The notes under the pieces are model-generated. The model searched no databases and was not told where the DNA came from. It saw only the letters and a list, made by a program, of their open reading frames with translations. Below, piece after piece: positions 8,981-19,208 of a DNA stretch of 64,000 nt; positions within the stretch are counted from its first letter, which is position 1; every line of letters starts with the position of its first letter. Source of the DNA: Pseudomonas sp. ERMR1:02 (GTDB lineage Bacteria > Pseudomonadota > Gammaproteobacteria > Pseudomonadales > Pseudomonadaceae); contig NZ_NKJI01000008.1 in assembly GCF_002277815.1 (NCBI RefSeq), positions 1 through 64,000 of the forward strand, written 5' to 3'. Both the position numbers and the translations under genes were made by a program.

Positions 8981-9790
8981 TCAGGCGGGTTTGACCCGTT
9001 CTGCCGGCCGCCTCACCCCCGCCACAATCTTGTCCACAGCCTTGGTCGCCGCGACCATGCCGAACGTCGCCGTCACCATCATCACCGCGCCAAAGCCGCC
9101 AGCACAGTCCAGCTTCACACCATCCCCGACGAAACTCTTTTGCAGGCAAATGCTGCCGTCCGGTTTCGGGTAGCGCAGTTGTTCGGTGGAAAACACGCAT
9201 GGCACGCTGTAATGGCGGGTCACGGTGCGCGAGAAGCCGTAGTCGCGGCGCAAGGTGGAGCGCACTTTTGAGGCCAACGGATCATTGAAGGTACGGTTCA
9301 GGTCGCAGACCTGGATCAGCGTCGGGTCGATCTGCCCGCCCGCGCCGCCGGTGGTGATGATCTGGATCTTGCGCCGTTTGCACCAGGCGATCAGCGCCGC
9401 TTTCGCGTTGACGCTGTCGATACAGTCAATCACGCAATCGATGTTCGGCGTGATGTACTCGGCCATGGTCTCGCGGGTGACGAAATCCGGCACAGCGTGC
9501 ACCGTGCAGTCGGGGTTGATCCCGCGCAGGCGCTCAGCCATCACCTCGACCTTGGGTTTGCCGACGGTGCTGTCCAGCGCGTGCAGCTGACGGTTGGCGT
9601 TGCTGACGCAGACGTCGTCGAGGTCGAACAGCGAAATCTCGCCCACACCGCAACGGGCCATGGCTTCCGCCGCCCACGAACCGACACCACCCACGCCGAC
9701 GATCGCCACATGGGCCGCGCGCAGGCGCTCTAGCCCTTCGATGCCATACAAACGGGCGATGCCAGCAAACCGCGGATCTTCTGTACTCAT
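8981..9790 (-). CDS. tcdA: tRNA threonylcarbamoyladenosine dehydratase (cyclic t6A synthase)
   Basis: A 269-residue E1/ThiF-MoeB fold protein that uses ATP to convert t6A at tRNA position 37 to its cyclic form. The nucleotide-binding glycine loop is VAIVGVGGVGSWAAEAM, followed by LFDLDDVCVSNANRQ; the C-terminal half contains CVFSTEQLRYP and the hydrophobic anchor-like stretch GAVMMVTATFGMVAATKAV. Start chosen at MSTEDPRF (9790), giving the usual family length. It faces the truncated sufE; the csdA-csdE-tcdA association is also known from E. coli, which supports both calls. Confidence 0.5.
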   Translation of the reverse strand: MSTEDPRFAGIARLYGIEGLERLRAAHVAIVGVGGVGSWAAEAMARCGVGEISLFDLDDVCVSNANRQLHALDSTVGKPKVEVMAERLRGINPDCTVHAVPDFVTRETMAEYITPNIDCVIDCIDSVNAKAALIAWCKRRKIQIITTGGAGGQIDPTLIQVCDLNRTFNDPLASKVRSTLRRDYGFSRTVTRHYSVPCVFSTEQLRYPKPDGSICLQKSFVGDGVKLDCAGGFGAVMMVTATFGMVAATKAVDKIVAGVRRPAERVKPA

Positions 9791-10018
9791 GACCAACACC
9801 TCAAAAACCGGCGCGCAGTATAGGGCTTCGTAGTACGAAATTTTAAGTTTCAAGCTACAAGTGTAAGAACTTATGTGAAAGCCAATTGCCCAAAGTCAGG
9901 CATTTCCCTGTCTGCTGTACGGTCAGGGAAGGCCCAGTGTAGGATGCGCGCCCTCGCCCTTGAGCAGCCGGCCGCCGACCGTTCCTTCGTTCCACAGCCT
10001 TTGGAACCCGAAATAGCT

Positions 10019-12610
10019 ATGTCATCGCGTAAATTTGGACTCAACCTGGTAGTGGTGCTTGCCATCGCTGCCTTGTTTACCGGCTTCTGGGCGCTGATCA
10101 ATCGCCCGGTCACCGCCCCCAACTGGCCTGAACAGATCTCTGGCTTCTCCTATTCGCCGTTCCAGCAGGGCCAATTCCCACAGAAAGATCAGTACCCGAC
10201 CGACGATGAGATGCGTCGCGACCTCGAGATCATGAGCAAGCTGACGGACAACATCCGTATCTACTCGGTTGATGGCACGCTGGAGAACATCCCCAAACTG
10301 GCGGAAGAGTTCGGCCTGCGGGTGACGCTGGGGATCTGGATCAGCCCGGATCAGGAACGCAACGAACGGGAGATCAAGCGCGCCATCGAAATCGCCAACT
10401 CCTCGCGCAGCGTGGTTCGCGTGGTGGTCGGTAACGAAGCGCTGTTCCGTGAGGAAATCACCGCCCAGGAACTCAGCGTACTGCTTGATCGTGTCCGCGC
10501 CGCCGTGAAAGTGCCAGTGACGACGTCCGAACAGTGGCACGTCTGGGAAGAACACCCGGAGCTGGCCAAGCACGTCGACCTGATCGCCGCGCACATCCTG
10601 CCTTACTGGGAGTTCATCCCGGTGGACAAGGCCCAGCAGTTCGTCCTCGACCGCGCCCGCGACCTGAAAAAGATGTTCCCGAAAAAACCATTGCTGCTTT
10701 CCGAAGTCGGCTGGCCGAGCAACGGTCGTATGCGCGGTGGCGCCGATGCGACGCCGGCGGATCAGGCAATTTACTTGCGCACGTTGGTCAACAAGCTCAA
10801 CCGCCAAGGCTTCAACTACTTCGTGATCGAAGCCTTCGACCAGCCGTGGAAGGCCAGTGACGAAGGTTCGGTGGGCGCGTACTGGGGCGTGTTCAACGCC
10901 GCGCGCCAGCAGAAATTCAACTTCGAAGGCCCGGTGGTCGCGATCCCGCAATGGCGCGTGCTGGCGGTCGGCTCGGTGGTGCTTGCGCTGTTGTCGCTGA
11001 CCCTGCTGATGATCGACGGCTCGGCCCTGCGCCAGCGTGGCCGCACCTTCCTGACCTTTATCGCGTTCCTCTGCGGATCGGTGCTGGTGTGGATTGGCTA
11101 TGACTACAGCCTGCAATACAGCACCTGGTTCAGCCTGACGGTGGGCATCCTGCTCGCCCTCGGCGCGCTCGGGGTGTTTATCGTGTTGCTCGCCGAAGCC
11201 CACGAACTGGCCGAAGCGGTGTGGACTCACAAGCGGCGCCGGGAATTTTTGCCGGTGGTCGGGGATTCGAACTATCGACCGAAAGTCTCGATCCATGTGC
11301 CGTGCTACAACGAGCCGCCGGAGATGGTCAAACAGACCCTCAACGCCCTGGCCAACCTCGACTATCCGGACTTCGAAGTCCTGATCATCGACAACAACAC
11401 CAAGGACCCGGCGGTCTGGGAACCGGTGCGCGATTATTGCGAAACCCTCGGTCCGCGCTTCAAGTTCTTCCACGTCGCGCCGTTGGCCGGCTTCAAGGGT
11501 GGTGCACTGAACTACCTGATTCCGCACACCGCCAAGGATGCCGAAGTGATCGCGGTGATCGACTCCGATTACTGCGTTCACCCCAACTGGCTCAAGCACA
11601 TGGTGCCGCATTTCGCCGATCCGAAGATCGCCGTGGTGCAGTCGCCGCAGGACTACCGCGACCAGAACGAAAGCACCTTCAAGAAGCTCTGCTACGCGGA
11701 ATACAAAGGTTTCTTCCACATCGGCATGGTCACCCGTAACGACCGTGACGCGATCATCCAGCACGGCACCATGACCATGACCCGTCGTTCGGTACTCGAA
11801 GAACTGGGCTGGGCCGACTGGTGCATCTGTGAAGACGCCGAACTGGGCCTGCGGGTATTCGAAAAAGGTCTGTCGGCTGCTTATTACCACGACAGCTACG
11901 GCAAGGGCCTGATGCCCGATACCTTTATCGACTTCAAGAAACAGCGGTTCCGCTGGGCCTATGGCGCGATTCAGATCATCAAGCGTCACACCCGCAGCCT
12001 GCTGCGTGGCAAGGACACCGAGCTGACCCGCGGCCAGCGCTACCACTTCCTCGCGGGCTGGTTGCCGTGGGTGGCGGACGGCATGAACATCTTCTTCACC
12101 GTCGGCGCGCTGTTGTGGTCGGCGGCGATGATTATCGTGCCGCAACGGGTCGATCCGCCGCTGCTGATTTTCGCGATCCCGCCATTGGCGCTGTTCGTGT
12201 TCAAGGTCGGCAAGATCATCTTCCTCTACCGTCGTGCGGTGGGCGTGAACCTGAAAGACGCGTTCTGCGCGGCGCTGGCCGGGCTGGCGTTGTCGCACAC
12301 CATCGCCAAAGCGGTGCTGTACGGTTTCTTCACCAGCAGCATTCCGTTTTTCCGCACACCAAAGAACGCCGATAACCATGGCTTCTGGGTAGCGATTTCG
12401 GAGGCACGAGAAGAGATGTTCATCATGCTGTTGTTGTGGGGCGCGGCGCTGGGGATCTTCCTGGTCAATGGCATGCCGAGCAACGACATGCGCTTCTGGG
12501 TGACCATGTTGCTGGTGCAGTCGCTGCCGTACCTGGCGGCACTGATCATGGCGTTCCTGTCTTCGCTGCCCAAACCTGCAGCCGAGACCGAAACGGCGCC
12601 AGCGGTCTAA
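10019..12610 (+). CDS. ndvB: NdvB-like beta-glucan synthase: GH17-like domain fused to GT2 glucosyltransferase
   Basis: An 863-residue membrane enzyme. After an N-terminal anchor (NLVVVLAIAALFTGFWALI) comes a GH17-like domain, about residues 40-290, with RIYSVDG, VVVGNEAL and LLSEVGWPSNG. Further membrane segments follow, then a GT2 processive glycosyltransferase from about residue 425: SIHVPCYNEPPEMV, the DxD-like AVIDSDYCV, ICEDAELGL and QRFRW, and several C-terminal membrane helices. In P. aeruginosa ndvB also lies next to dapE and is needed for cyclic beta-1,3-glucans and biofilm-specific antibiotic tolerance. The ATG at 10019 is chosen because it opens directly on the anchor; an in-frame start 48 codons upstream adds no recognisable sequence. 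Confidence 0.5.
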   Translation: MSSRKFGLNLVVVLAIAALFTGFWALINRPVTAPNWPEQISGFSYSPFQQGQFPQKDQYPTDDEMRRDLEIMSKLTDNIRIYSVDGTLENIPKLAEEFGLRVTLGIWISPDQERNEREIKRAIEIANSSRSVVRVVVGNEALFREEITAQELSVLLDRVRAAVKVPVTTSEQWHVWEEHPELAKHVDLIAAHILPYWEFIPVDKAQQFVLDRARDLKKMFPKKPLLLSEVGWPSNGRMRGGADATPADQAIYLRTLVNKLNRQGFNYFVIEAFDQPWKASDEGSVGAYWGVFNAARQQKFNFEGPVVAIPQWRVLAVGSVVLALLSLTLLMIDGSALRQRGRTFLTFIAFLCGSVLVWIGYDYSLQYSTWFSLTVGILLALGALGVFIVLLAEAHELAEAVWTHKRRREFLPVVGDSNYRPKVSIHVPCYNEPPEMVKQTLNALANLDYPDFEVLIIDNNTKDPAVWEPVRDYCETLGPRFKFFHVAPLAGFKGGALNYLIPHTAKDAEVIAVIDSDYCVHPNWLKHMVPHFADPKIAVVQSPQDYRDQNESTFKKLCYAEYKGFFHIGMVTRNDRDAIIQHGTMTMTRRSVLEELGWADWCICEDAELGLRVFEKGLSAAYYHDSYGKGLMPDTFIDFKKQRFRWAYGAIQIIKRHTRSLLRGKDTELTRGQRYHFLAGWLPWVADGMNIFFTVGALLWSAAMIIVPQRVDPPLLIFAIPPLALFVFKVGKIIFLYRRAVGVNLKDAFCAALAGLALSHTIAKAVLYGFFTSSIPFFRTPKNADNHGFWVAISEAREEMFIMLLLWGAALGIFLVNGMPSNDMRFWVTMLLVQSLPYLAALIMAFLSSLPKPAAETETAPAV

Positions 12611-12627
12611 ATCTTCACCGATGCACT

Positions 12628-12656
12628 AAACGGCGGCCAATGGTCGCCGTTTTGCT
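12628..12656 (+). terminator. Probable rho-independent terminator after ndvB
   Basis: The stem AAACGGCG / CGCCGTTT encloses 8 bases and ends in TTTTGCTTT, 18 bases after the ndvB stop. Confidence 0.5.
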
Positions 12657-12696
12657 TTAAGATAACCGCCATTTTCCACGCCAAACCCCCATATTT

Positions 12697-12789
12697 CCTG
12701 TAGGAGCGAGGCTTGCCCGCGAATGATGCGACGCGGTGTAACAGATACACCCCATTATCGTTCTTCGCGGGCAAGCCTCGCTCCTACAA
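12697..12789. repeat. REP-type inverted pair
   Basis: Arms of the GAGGCTTGCCCGCGAA class face each other around a 45-base spacer and end about 20 bases before dapE. Confidence 0.5.
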
Positions 12790-12808
12790 GTAAAATCCGG
12801 AGTCTTAC

Positions 12809-13960
12809 ATGACGGCCCACGCCGACCTTTCGCCGACCCTCCAACTCGCCATCGATCTGATCCGCCGTCCGTCCGTGACGCCGGTCGACGCCGATTGCCA
12901 GAAGCAGATGATGCAGCGCCTGGGCGATGCCGGTTTCATGCTGGAACCGATGCGCATCGAAGATGTGGATAACTTCTGGGCCACCCACGGCAAACACGAC
13001 GGCCCGGTGCTGTGCTTCGCCGGTCACACCGACGTGGTTCCAACCGGCCCGGTAACGGCCTGGCAGATCGACCCGTTCAACGCGGTGATCGATGAACACG
13101 GCATGCTCTGCGGCCGTGGCGCTGCGGACATGAAAGGCAGCCTCGCATCCATGACAGTGGCGGCCGAGCGTTTTGTCGCCGACTACCCGGATCACAAGGG
13201 CAAGGTCGCTTTCCTGATCACCAGCGACGAAGAAGGCCCCGCCCACCACGGCACCAAGGCTGTAATTGAACGCCTGGTCGCGCGCAAGGAGCGTCTGGAC
13301 TGGTGCATCGTCGGCGAACCGTCGAGCACCACCCTCGTCGGTGACGTGGTCAAGAACGGTCGTCGCGGTTCCCTCGGCGCCAAGCTGACCGTGCGCGGCG
13401 TACAAGGTCACGTGGCTTATCCACACCTGGCAAAGAACCCGATCCACCTCGCCGCCCCTGCTTTGGCTGAACTCGCCGCAGAGCATTGGGACCACGGCAA
13501 TGATTTCTTCCCGCCGACCAGTTTCCAGATCTCCAACGTCAACTCCGGCACCGGCGCGACTAACGTGATTCCTGGTGATCTGGTGGCGGTGTTCAACTTC
13601 CGTTTCTCCACCGAATCCACCGTCGAAGGCCTGCAAAAGCGCGTTGCCGACATCCTCGACAAGCATGGCCTGGACTGGCACATCGACTGGGCCTTGTCCG
13701 GCCTGCCGTTCCTCACCGAACCGGGTGCGTTGCTGGACGCGGTGTCGTCGAGCATCAAGGACATCACCGGTCGTGAAACCAAGGCGTCCACCAGTGGCGG
13801 CACGTCCGACGGGCGCTTCATTGCGACCATGGGCACGCAAGTGGTCGAGCTGGGGCCGGTCAACGCGACCATTCATCAGGTCAACGAGCGTGTACTGGCG
13901 GCCGATCTCGATGTGCTGACCGAAATCTACTACCAGACCCTGATCAAGTTGCTCGCCTGA
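12809..13960 (+). CDS. dapE: Succinyl-diaminopimelate desuccinylase
   Basis: A 383-residue M20 family zinc hydrolase that releases succinate from N-succinyl-LL-2,6-diaminopimelate in lysine/peptidoglycan precursor synthesis. Metal ligands and catalytic residues are visible in [25 protein letters not shown] and [15 protein letters not shown]; a further histidine site is [14 protein letters not shown]. The dimerisation/lid domain occupies about residues 180-295. The stop overlaps the next ATG (TGATG), so rlmA is likely translationally coupled. Confidence 0.5.
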   Translation: MTAHADLSPTLQLAIDLIRRPSVTPVDADCQKQMMQRLGDAGFMLEPMRIEDVDNFWATHGKHDGPVLCFAGHTDVVPTGPVTAWQIDPFNAVIDEHGMLCGRGAADMKGSLASMTVAAERFVADYPDHKGKVAFLITSDEEGPAHHGTKAVIERLVARKERLDWCIVGEPSSTTLVGDVVKNGRRGSLGAKLTVRGVQGHVAYPHLAKNPIHLAAPALAELAAEHWDHGNDFFPPTSFQISNVNSGTGATNVIPGDLVAVFNFRFSTESTVEGLQKRVADILDKHGLDWHIDWALSGLPFLTEPGALLDAVSSSIKDITGRETKASTSGGTSDGRFIATMGTQVVELGPVNATIHQVNERVLAADLDVLTEIYYQTLIKLLA

Positions 13961-14769
13961 TGCTGGCTTGCCCGATTTGCAGCGAACCGCTCAACGCGGT
14001 GGAGAACGGCGTGGTCTGCCCCGCCGGGCACCGTTTCGACCGTGCGCGCCAGGGTTACCTGAATCTGCTGCCGGTGCAGCACAAGAACAGCCGTGACCCT
14101 GGGGATAACCAGGCGATGGTTGAAGCCCGTCGGGACTTCCTGAACGCCGGGCACTATGCGCCGGTGGCCAGGCGTCTGGCGGAACTGGCGGCAGGTGTAG
14201 CGCCGCAGCGTTGGGTCGACATTGGTTGTGGCGAGGGTTATTACACCGCGCAAATCGCCGATGCCTTGCCGGACGCCGACGGCTATGCCCTGGACATTTC
14301 CCGGGAAGCGGTCAAACGCGCCTGCAAACGCAATCCGCAATTGACCTGGTTGATCGCCAGCATGGCCCGCGTGCCGCTGGCGTCCGGCAGTTGCCAGTTC
14401 CTGGCCAGCGTCTTCAGCCCGCTTGACTGGCAGGAGGCCAAACGCCTGCTCAGCCCCGGCGGCGGCTTGATGAAAGTCGGACCGACCAGCGGCCACCTGA
14501 TGGAATTGCGCGAGCGCCTGTACGATGAAGTTCGTGAATACACCGACGACAAGCATCTGGCCCTGGTGCCCGAAGGCATGGCGCTGCAACACAGCGAAAC
14601 CCTCGAATTCAAACTGACGCTTGCCAGTGGTCAGGACCGGGCGAACCTGCTGGCCATGACGCCACACGGTTGGCGCGCCAGTGCCGAGCGCCGGGCAGCG
14701 GTCATCGAGCAGGCAGAGCCGTTCGAGGTCACCGTCTCGATGCGCTACGATTATTTCGTACTTCAGTAA
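13960..14769 (+). CDS. rlmA: 23S rRNA (guanine-N1)-methyltransferase
   Basis: A 269-residue enzyme of the RlmA family. It opens with a zinc-binding module, LACPICSEPLNAVENGVVC then PAGHRFDRARQGYLNLL, with four Cys/His ligands. The SAM-binding loop is WVDIGCGEGYYTAQIADAL and the acidic motif II is YALDISREAVK. RlmA(I) methylates G745 in helix 35 of 23S rRNA. Coupling to dapE is by a one-base stop/start overlap. The family call is strong; the exact target base is by homology. Confidence 0.5.
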   Translation: MLACPICSEPLNAVENGVVCPAGHRFDRARQGYLNLLPVQHKNSRDPGDNQAMVEARRDFLNAGHYAPVARRLAELAAGVAPQRWVDIGCGEGYYTAQIADALPDADGYALDISREAVKRACKRNPQLTWLIASMARVPLASGSCQFLASVFSPLDWQEAKRLLSPGGGLMKVGPTSGHLMELRERLYDEVREYTDDKHLALVPEGMALQHSETLEFKLTLASGQDRANLLAMTPHGWRASAERRAAVIEQAEPFEVTVSMRYDYFVLQ

Positions 14770-14852
14770 TCCAAATAATTTTGGTCTTGAGCAGCGGCTT
14801 GAGACCGGCTAAATCCGCGAATGGATTTTTCAGACACGCAGTGAGGACATCC

Positions 14853-15230
14853 ATGCGCCAGCCCGATATCGAGATTTACCTGAAAGACGCCGACGTCGAC
14901 CACAAGGCCGTATCCACCTGGCTCGGCGCGGCCTTGGGCCCGTGCACTGACTGGGTACAGAAAGGCCAGACTTACAAGTGCAAAGCCGGCAACGTGCCAG
15001 TGACCTGGTTGCCCAAAGCCGTAGGAAAATGGAACAGCCTGTACCTGGAAAGTGACCAGACCCCGTGGGAAGACGACATCGCCTGCGCCCGCGCCGCGTT
15101 TGCCGCACTGAACGTCGAAGTGCGTTGCGCGCCGGGCAGTTGGATCGAGGAAGAAGGTGAAGAGACGGCAGATCGCTGGATGCGCATCAGCGCCGATGGC
15201 GAAGAAGAAATCACCTGGAAAACTGCTTAA
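14853..15230 (+). CDS. Conserved hypothetical protein
   Basis: A 125-residue soluble, acidic protein with no recognised catalytic motif. It starts IEIYLKDADVDHKAVSTWL, has a WLPKAVGKWNSLYLESD middle, and an acidic GSWIEEEGEETADRW tail. The ATG at 14853 is preceded by GAGG. Proteins of this look are widespread in Pseudomonas, but I cannot assign a function. It lies downstream of rlmA with an 83-base gap and may have its own promoter. Confidence 0.5.
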   Translation: MRQPDIEIYLKDADVDHKAVSTWLGAALGPCTDWVQKGQTYKCKAGNVPVTWLPKAVGKWNSLYLESDQTPWEDDIACARAAFAALNVEVRCAPGSWIEEEGEETADRWMRISADGEEEITWKTA

Positions 15231-15247
15231 CCCGCCGCGCCGCAAAC

Positions 15248-15343
15248 CCGTAGGAGCGAGGCTTGCCCGCGAAGGCTGTGTATCAGTAAAAATTAATGTG
15301 GACTGACACACCGCCTTCGCGGGCAAGCCTCGCTCCTACGGGG
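15248..15343. repeat. REP-type inverted pair
   Basis: Two GAGGCTTGCCCGCGAA-class arms face each other across about 45 bases, between a conserved hypothetical gene and the converging cold-shock gene. Confidence 0.5.
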
Positions 15344-15367
15344 TTTTGCGTGATCTGAAGGGTGGGT

Positions 15368-15577
15368 TTACAGCCCCACCACATCCTCAGCCTGCAAACC
15401 TTTCTCACCCGTAACTACCGCGTACTCAACCTGCTGACCTTCATTCAGCGATCGGTGCCCCTCACCGCGAATCGCACGGTAGTGCACGAACACATCCACC
15501 CCATCTTCGCGCTGAATAAAGCCGTAGCCCTTGGCGTCGTTGAACCACTTCACGTTGCCGGTTTCACGTGTTGCCAT
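15368..15577 (-). CDS. Cold-shock family RNA/DNA-binding protein
   Basis: A 69-residue CspA-type OB-fold protein with RNP1 KGYGFIQRE and RNP2-like VFVHYRAI. The start at 15577 (MATRETG) has GGAG 8 bases upstream and gives the standard Csp length; a longer reading from 15658 would add 27 residues of unrelated sequence. The usual FVHFSAI is FVHYRAI here, and the aromatic of the second motif is Tyr rather than Phe, a modest divergence. Acts as an RNA chaperone by family. A long AT-rich leader lies upstream. Confidence 0.5.
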   Translation of the reverse strand: MATRETGNVKWFNDAKGYGFIQREDGVDVFVHYRAIRGEGHRSLNEGQQVEYAVVTGEKGLQAEDVVGL

Positions 15578-15812
15578 CTGTTCATACTCCTTTTTTATTA
15601 TTGATCGGGCTTTTCGCAGGAAAGCCTCGGGAACGTCAGCCTGCACATGCCGTCCCATGAAGGGCAGCGGCGACAGAGCGCCGAGTATATGACAGACGTT
15701 TAATCTCTCAACAGGACTTTAATTGCCGCTTTTTTGCCGATTTTCAGTGAATCCGGCACACTATCGACCGCCCGAGCAAACGCTCGGTTTTACTCACTCA
15801 TGCAGATGCCGT

Positions 15813-18317
15813 ATGACCCGTTCCCCGCTCCGCCGTCTTGTGTTTGGCACCCTGCGCCGACTGCTGTACCTCTGGGTTCGCTCGGAGACGATCAACCAGT
15901 CGTCGTTCACCCTCAACCTCGATCGCAGTCGCCCGGTGTTCTACGTCCTGCAAAACCCTTCGCTGACTGACCTCGCCGTGGTCGACACCGAGTGCAGCAA
16001 GGCTGGCCTGCCGCGCCCGGTGCTACCGGTATCGGTGGGCAATCTGCTGGAACCGGCGGCGTTCTTCTACCTCACACCAGACCCGGACTGGCTCGGTCGC
16101 CAGGACAAGCGCGGCGCGCCGCCGACGCTGACCCGCCTGGTCAGCGCCTTGAGCCAGAACGCCGCAGAAGATGCGCAGATCATTCCGGTCAGCGTGTTCT
16201 GGGGCCAGTCGCCAGACAGCGAATCGAGTCCGTGGAAGTTGCTGTTCGCCGATAGTTGGGCGGTTACAGGACGTCTGCGTCGCTTGCTCAGCATCATTGT
16301 GCTGGGGCGCAAGACTCGCGTGCAGTTCTCGGCGCCGATCCATTTGCGCGAACTGATTAACTACAACAAAGGCCACGAGCGCACCGTGCGCATGGCCCAA
16401 CGCATCCTGCGGGTGCACTTTCGCAACCTGAAAGCTGCGGTCATCGGCCCGGACATTTCCCACCGTCGCCATCTGGTCAAGGGCCTGGTCAACCAACCAC
16501 TGGTCAAGCAAGCGATCCTCGACGAAGCCGAACGGGAAAACATTTCCCCGGAGAAAGCCAAGGCGCAGGCGCTGCGCTACGGCAACGAAATCGCCTCGGA
16601 CTACACCTACACCGCGATCCGCTTTATGGAAGTGGTGCTGAGCTGGTTCTGGAACAAGATCTACGACGGTATCAAGGTCAACAACATCGAAGGCGTGCAG
16701 AAGGTCGCCCCAGGTTACGAAGTCATCTACGTGCCCTGCCACCGCAGCCACATGGATTATCTGCTGCTGTCCTATCTGCTGTTCCGCAACGGCCTGACCC
16801 CGCCGCACATCGCCGCCGGGATCAACCTGAACATGCCGGTGATCGGCGGCCTGCTGCGTCGCGGTGGTGCGTTCTTCATGCGCCGCACGTTCAAGGGCAA
16901 CCCGCTGTACACCTCGGTGTTCAACGAATACCTGCACACCCTGTTCACCAAGGGCTTCCCGGTGGAGTACTTCGTCGAGGGCGGCCGTTCGCGCACCGGG
17001 CGCATGCTGCAACCAAAAACCGGGATGCTGGCGATCACCCTGCGCAGCTTCCTGCGCTCCTCGCGCATGCCGATCGTGTTCGTGCCGGTGTACATCGGTT
17101 ATGAACGCGTGCTGGAAGGCCGCACTTATCTAGGGGAACTGCGCGGGGCGAGCAAGAAGAAAGAATCGATCTTCGACATTTTCAAAGTCATCGGCGCCCT
17201 CAAACAGCGTTTTGGTCAGGTGGCAGTGAACTTCGGCGAGCCGATCAAACTGGCCGAGTTCCTCGACAGCGAACAGCCGGACTGGCGCAAACAAGAGCTC
17301 GGCCCGCAGTTCAAACCGGCCTGGCTCAACGAAACCACCAACCGTCTCGGCGAGAAAGTCGCGCAGCATCTGAACGAAGCAGCGGCAATCAACCCGGTCA
17401 ACCTGGTGGCCCTGGCGCTGCTGTCCACCAGCCGTCTGGCGCTGGACGATCGGGCGATGGCGCGAGTGCTCGACCTGTATCTGGCGCTGTTGCGCAAGGT
17501 TCCGTATTCGCCGCACACCACGTTGCCGGACGGTGACGGTCGCGCGCTGATCAAGCACGTGAAGGACATGGACCTGCTGTCCGAACAGAACGATGCCCTG
17601 GGCAAGATTCTCTATCTGGACGAGCAAAATGCCGTCCTGATGACCTACTACCGCAACAACGTGCTGCACATCTTTGCGTTGCCGGCGCTGCTGGCGAGCT
17701 TCTTCCAGAGCGCGTCGCGCATGAACCGCGAACAGATCCTGCGCTACACCCGTGCGCTGTACCCGTACCTGCAAGCCGAGCTATTCATTCGCTGGTCGCT
17801 GGATGAGCTGGACGCGGTGATTGATCAATGGCTCGAAGCGTTTGTCGAACAAGGCCTGCTGCGCTTCGAGAACGACGTCTACCTGCGCCCGGCACCGAGT
17901 TCGCGACATTTCGTGCTGCTGACGCTGCTGTCGAAAAGCATCGCCCAGACCTTGCAGCGCTTCTACATGACTGTTTCCCTGCTGCTCAATAGTGGGCAGA
18001 ACAGCATCAGCGCCGAAGAACTGGAAGACCTGTGCACGGTCATGGCCCAGCGCCTGTCGATCCTGCATGGCCTGAACGCTCCGGAGTTTTTCGACAAGAG
18101 CCTGTTCCGCCACTTCATCCAGACCATGCTCGATCTCGACGCGCTCAAACGCGACGAGGCCGGCAAACTGGGCTATCACGAACTGCTCGGCGAACTGGCC
18201 GAGGGCGCGGCCAAACGGGTGTTGCCGGCGGAGATTCGTTTGTCGATCCGGCAGGTGGCGTTGCATCGCAGTGAAGATGCGGCGGATCAAGCCAATGCTC
18301 CCGCACAGCCCGACTGA
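15813..18317 (+). CDS. plsB: Glycerol-3-phosphate 1-O-acyltransferase
   Basis: An 834-residue membrane-associated enzyme that acylates the sn-1 position of glycerol-3-phosphate, the first step of phospholipid synthesis. The acyltransferase HX4D motif is [16 protein letters not shown], followed by [12 protein letters not shown], the [11 protein letters not shown] block and [12 protein letters not shown], all in family order. The start at 15813 ([12 protein letters not shown]) gives the usual length; an in-frame ATG 90 bases upstream would add a non-conserved leader. No neighbour forms an obvious operon with it. Confidence 0.5.
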   Translation: MTRSPLRRLVFGTLRRLLYLWVRSETINQSSFTLNLDRSRPVFYVLQNPSLTDLAVVDTECSKAGLPRPVLPVSVGNLLEPAAFFYLTPDPDWLGRQDKRGAPPTLTRLVSALSQNAAEDAQIIPVSVFWGQSPDSESSPWKLLFADSWAVTGRLRRLLSIIVLGRKTRVQFSAPIHLRELINYNKGHERTVRMAQRILRVHFRNLKAAVIGPDISHRRHLVKGLVNQPLVKQAILDEAERENISPEKAKAQALRYGNEIASDYTYTAIRFMEVVLSWFWNKIYDGIKVNNIEGVQKVAPGYEVIYVPCHRSHMDYLLLSYLLFRNGLTPPHIAAGINLNMPVIGGLLRRGGAFFMRRTFKGNPLYTSVFNEYLHTLFTKGFPVEYFVEGGRSRTGRMLQPKTGMLAITLRSFLRSSRMPIVFVPVYIGYERVLEGRTYLGELRGASKKKESIFDIFKVIGALKQRFGQVAVNFGEPIKLAEFLDSEQPDWRKQELGPQFKPAWLNETTNRLGEKVAQHLNEAAAINPVNLVALALLSTSRLALDDRAMARVLDLYLALLRKVPYSPHTTLPDGDGRALIKHVKDMDLLSEQNDALGKILYLDEQNAVLMTYYRNNVLHIFALPALLASFFQSASRMNREQILRYTRALYPYLQAELFIRWSLDELDAVIDQWLEAFVEQGLLRFENDVYLRPAPSSRHFVLLTLLSKSIAQTLQRFYMTVSLLLNSGQNSISAEELEDLCTVMAQRLSILHGLNAPEFFDKSLFRHFIQTMLDLDALKRDEAGKLGYHELLGELAEGAAKRVLPAEIRLSIRQVALHRSEDAADQANAPAQPD

Positions 18318-18379
18318 ATTCCCATAGCCTCCCTGTGTCAACGCCGTCCACTAACTCTCTAATGATTAAGGAAGCTGCC

Positions 18380-19069
18380 ATGCTCCGCCCTACCCTCCGC
18401 TTTGCCGGCCTGTGTGCAGGCTTGATGATCTGCGCCAGCGCCATGGCGCTGTCTCTCTCTGATCTGTCGCAACAAGACGCCACCGGTGGTCTCAAGGATG
18501 CCCTGACCCAAGGCGCGCAATTGGCCGTGAAACAACTCGGCACGCCGGGCGGTTTCAGCAACAACCCGGACGTAAAAATCGAACTGCCAGGCAAACTGGG
18601 CAAGGTCGCCAGCAAAATGAAACAGTTCGGCATGGGTGATCAGGTCGATCAACTGGAAGCCAGCATGAACAAAGCGGCGGAAACCGCCGTGGTCCAGGCC
18701 CAGCCGATCCTCGTCGATGCGGTGAAGAAAATGACCGTCGACGACGCCAAGGGCATCCTCAGTGGCGGTAACGATTCTGCTACCCAGTACCTGAACAAAA
18801 CCAGCCGCGAACAGATTCGCGCCAAGTTCCTGCCTATCGTCAAGCAAGCCACCGATCAGGTCGGCCTGGCCAAACAATACAACTCGTTCGCCGGCCAAGC
18901 CGCGACCATGGGCGTAGTCGATACGAAAAATGCCAATATCGAAAGCTACGTCACCGAACAGGCGCTGAACGGCTTGTTCGAAATGATCGGCAAACAGGAA
19001 GAAACCATCCGCAAGAACCCGGCGGCCGCAGCCACCAGTTTGGCGAAGAAGGTGTTTGGTTCGTTGTGA
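18380..19069 (+). CDS. DUF4197 family secreted protein
   Basis: A 229-residue protein with a Sec signal peptide (FAGLCAGLMICASAMALSLS, cleavage probably after AMA). The mature part is helical with LTQGAQLAVKQLG, a central MTVDDAKGILSGG and C-terminal ALNGLFEMIGKQEETIRKNP, matching DUF4197. AAGGA precedes the ATG at 18380. Function is unknown in the family; periplasmic location is inferred from the signal peptide. Confidence 0.5.
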   Translation: MLRPTLRFAGLCAGLMICASAMALSLSDLSQQDATGGLKDALTQGAQLAVKQLGTPGGFSNNPDVKIELPGKLGKVASKMKQFGMGDQVDQLEASMNKAAETAVVQAQPILVDAVKKMTVDDAKGILSGGNDSATQYLNKTSREQIRAKFLPIVKQATDQVGLAKQYNSFAGQAATMGVVDTKNANIESYVTEQALNGLFEMIGKQEETIRKNPAAAATSLAKKVFGSL

Positions 19070-19075
19070 TTTGTT

Positions 19076-19208
19076 GATCGTTCCCACGCTCCGCGTGGGA
19101 ATGCATCCCGTGACGCTCTGCGTCACAGTGCGCAGGACTCAAGTCTGCGTTGACAGCGGAACGCGGAGCGTCCCCGGCGGCATTCCCACGCAGAGCGTGG
19201 GAACGATC
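19076..19208. repeat. Long palindromic repeat, GTTCCCACGC class
   Basis: Outer arms GATCGTTCCCACGCTC and GAGCGTGGGAACGATC enclose inner inverted blocks (GACGCTCTGCGTC, GCGGAGCGTCC). A second copy with the same outer arms is at 26572-26684. This class shares no arm sequence with the TAGGAGC REPs. Its last bases touch the stop of the fic gene. Confidence 0.5.

Noticed and set aside
10022..12379. A 785-codon open frame on the minus strand opposite ndvB
   Set aside because: Shadow of a high-GC gene: low-complexity His/Arg/Gln-rich translation with no motifs, while the plus strand encodes an excellent GH17-GT2 protein.
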